64,000 nucleotides of DNA from Pseudomonadota bacterium. GTDB lineage: Bacteria; Pseudomonadota; Gammaproteobacteria; Steroidobacterales; Steroidobacteraceae. The DNA lies in assembly GCA_018241505.1 (NCBI GenBank), contig JAFEDS010000017.1:1-64000 (forward strand). The letters are read 5' to 3'. Shown in pieces: positions 63,735-64,000 of this stretch; the first letter of the stretch is position 1; each line of letters begins with the position of its first letter. The notes under the pieces are model-generated. The model worked only from the letters and a program-made list of their open reading frames with translations, was not told the origin of the DNA and did not search any database. Both the position numbers and the translations under genes were made by a program.

Positions 63735-64000
63735 ATGCAGCCAGATTGCCAGCAGGAGAAACGCATCAGCACCTCAGCCGAACGGCTTGCCGCACCTGGT
63801 TCCGAACACCCGGAATCAACACGCAGCAGCGATCGGGTGACCGCCTCCATCCGAGAGTTGATTCTGTCGGGACAACTGCCGCCCGGCAGCCGCATCGGTC
63901 AGGATGAGCTGGCCCTGCGTTTCTGCGTGAGCCGCCTGCCGGTGCGCGAGGCGTTGAACCGGTTGGAAAGTGACGGCCTGGTGGTGCTCAAACGCAACAG
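63735..64000 (+). CDS. GntR-family transcriptional regulator (cut by window edge)
   Basis: The 88 visible codons from ATG 63735 begin with a polar stretch of about 35 residues, then the GntR winged helix: SIRELILSGQLPPGSRIGQD, ELALRFCVSRLPVREALNRL, ESDGLVVLKRN. Spacing and the PVREAL recognition helix fit the FadR/FCD subfamily, whose C-terminal effector domain lies beyond 64000. Probably a repressor of the divergent E1-E2-cupin and VOC-GntR transcripts through the TTGGATCCA boxes. Confidence 0.88.
   Translation, partial: MQPDCQQEKRISTSAERLAAPGSEHPESTRSSDRVTASIRELILSGQLPPGSRIGQDELALRFCVSRLPVREALNRLESDGLVVLKRN

Overview
The window is GC-rich and gene-dense. Its housekeeping genes and their order (pyrC-rnt, grxD, nadC, ribF-ileS-lspA-ispH, rpsT, obgE-rpmA-rplU, ispB, a homodimeric-type aceE) point to a gammaproteobacterium. 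The P450, DUF1302/DUF1329 proteins, TonB receptor and group D flavin monooxygenase suggest an environmental lineage near Steroidobacter/Nevskia/Xanthomonadales; that placement is inferred, not proven.

Layout. 1-6.6 kb: 5' part of aceE, an M17 aminopeptidase, pyrC, rnt, grxD, a DUF1289 protein, a PuuD-like membrane protein and nadC. 6.6-15.9 kb: a large GAF-PAS-PAS-GGDEF-EAL protein, a GT9 glycosyltransferase with a DUF374 acyltransferase, a coupled cytochrome P450 plus fatty-acyl-AMP ligase/ACP pair, a cysteine-poor Fur-family regulator and an esterase. 15.9-17.7 kb: tRNA-Thr(CGT) followed by a small accessory islet (five 9-bp iterons, a wHTH-Fic protein with a degenerate active site, and a broken PIN toxin). 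17.7-26.8 kb: tungstate transporter tupBCA, an aminotransferase, and an RND pump operon that ends in an LpxL-like acyltransferase. 26.8-35.7 kb: ispH, lspA, ileS, ribF, rpsT, obgE, rpmA, rplU and ispB. 35.7-38.8 kb: an outer-membrane protein remnant, a GST, gabD, an AhpD-like protein and a DoxX protein.

39-53.5 kb is the most distinctive part. Two operons run towards each other and their stop codons abut at 43605/43606. The right-going one encodes a flavin monooxygenase, EthD protein, flavin reductase, M24-fold hydrolase and COG0523 GTPase. The left-going one encodes a TonB receptor, an IS66-derived protein without its catalytic residues, DUF1329, DUF1302, a Ycf48-like lipoprotein and an MMPL/RND transporter. 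Each outer end carries a near-consensus sigma-54 -24/-12 promoter, and the two promoters are almost identical. I read the block as one co-regulated uptake, envelope-transport and oxidation system for an unknown hydrophobic or aromatic compound.

53.5-64 kb: trxB, a DsbD-type reductase and a double-thioredoxin lipoprotein form a disulfide-reducing chain, coupled to a DUF3237 protein and a beta-hydroxyacid dehydrogenase. A cupin and a 2-oxoacid dehydrogenase (fused E1 alpha/beta, and E2) follow, divergent from a VOC protein and a GntR regulator that runs off the end. The divergent promoter has two TTGGATCCA boxes 63 bp apart, each placed at a probable start site.

No rRNA, CRISPR array or intact insertion sequence was seen.
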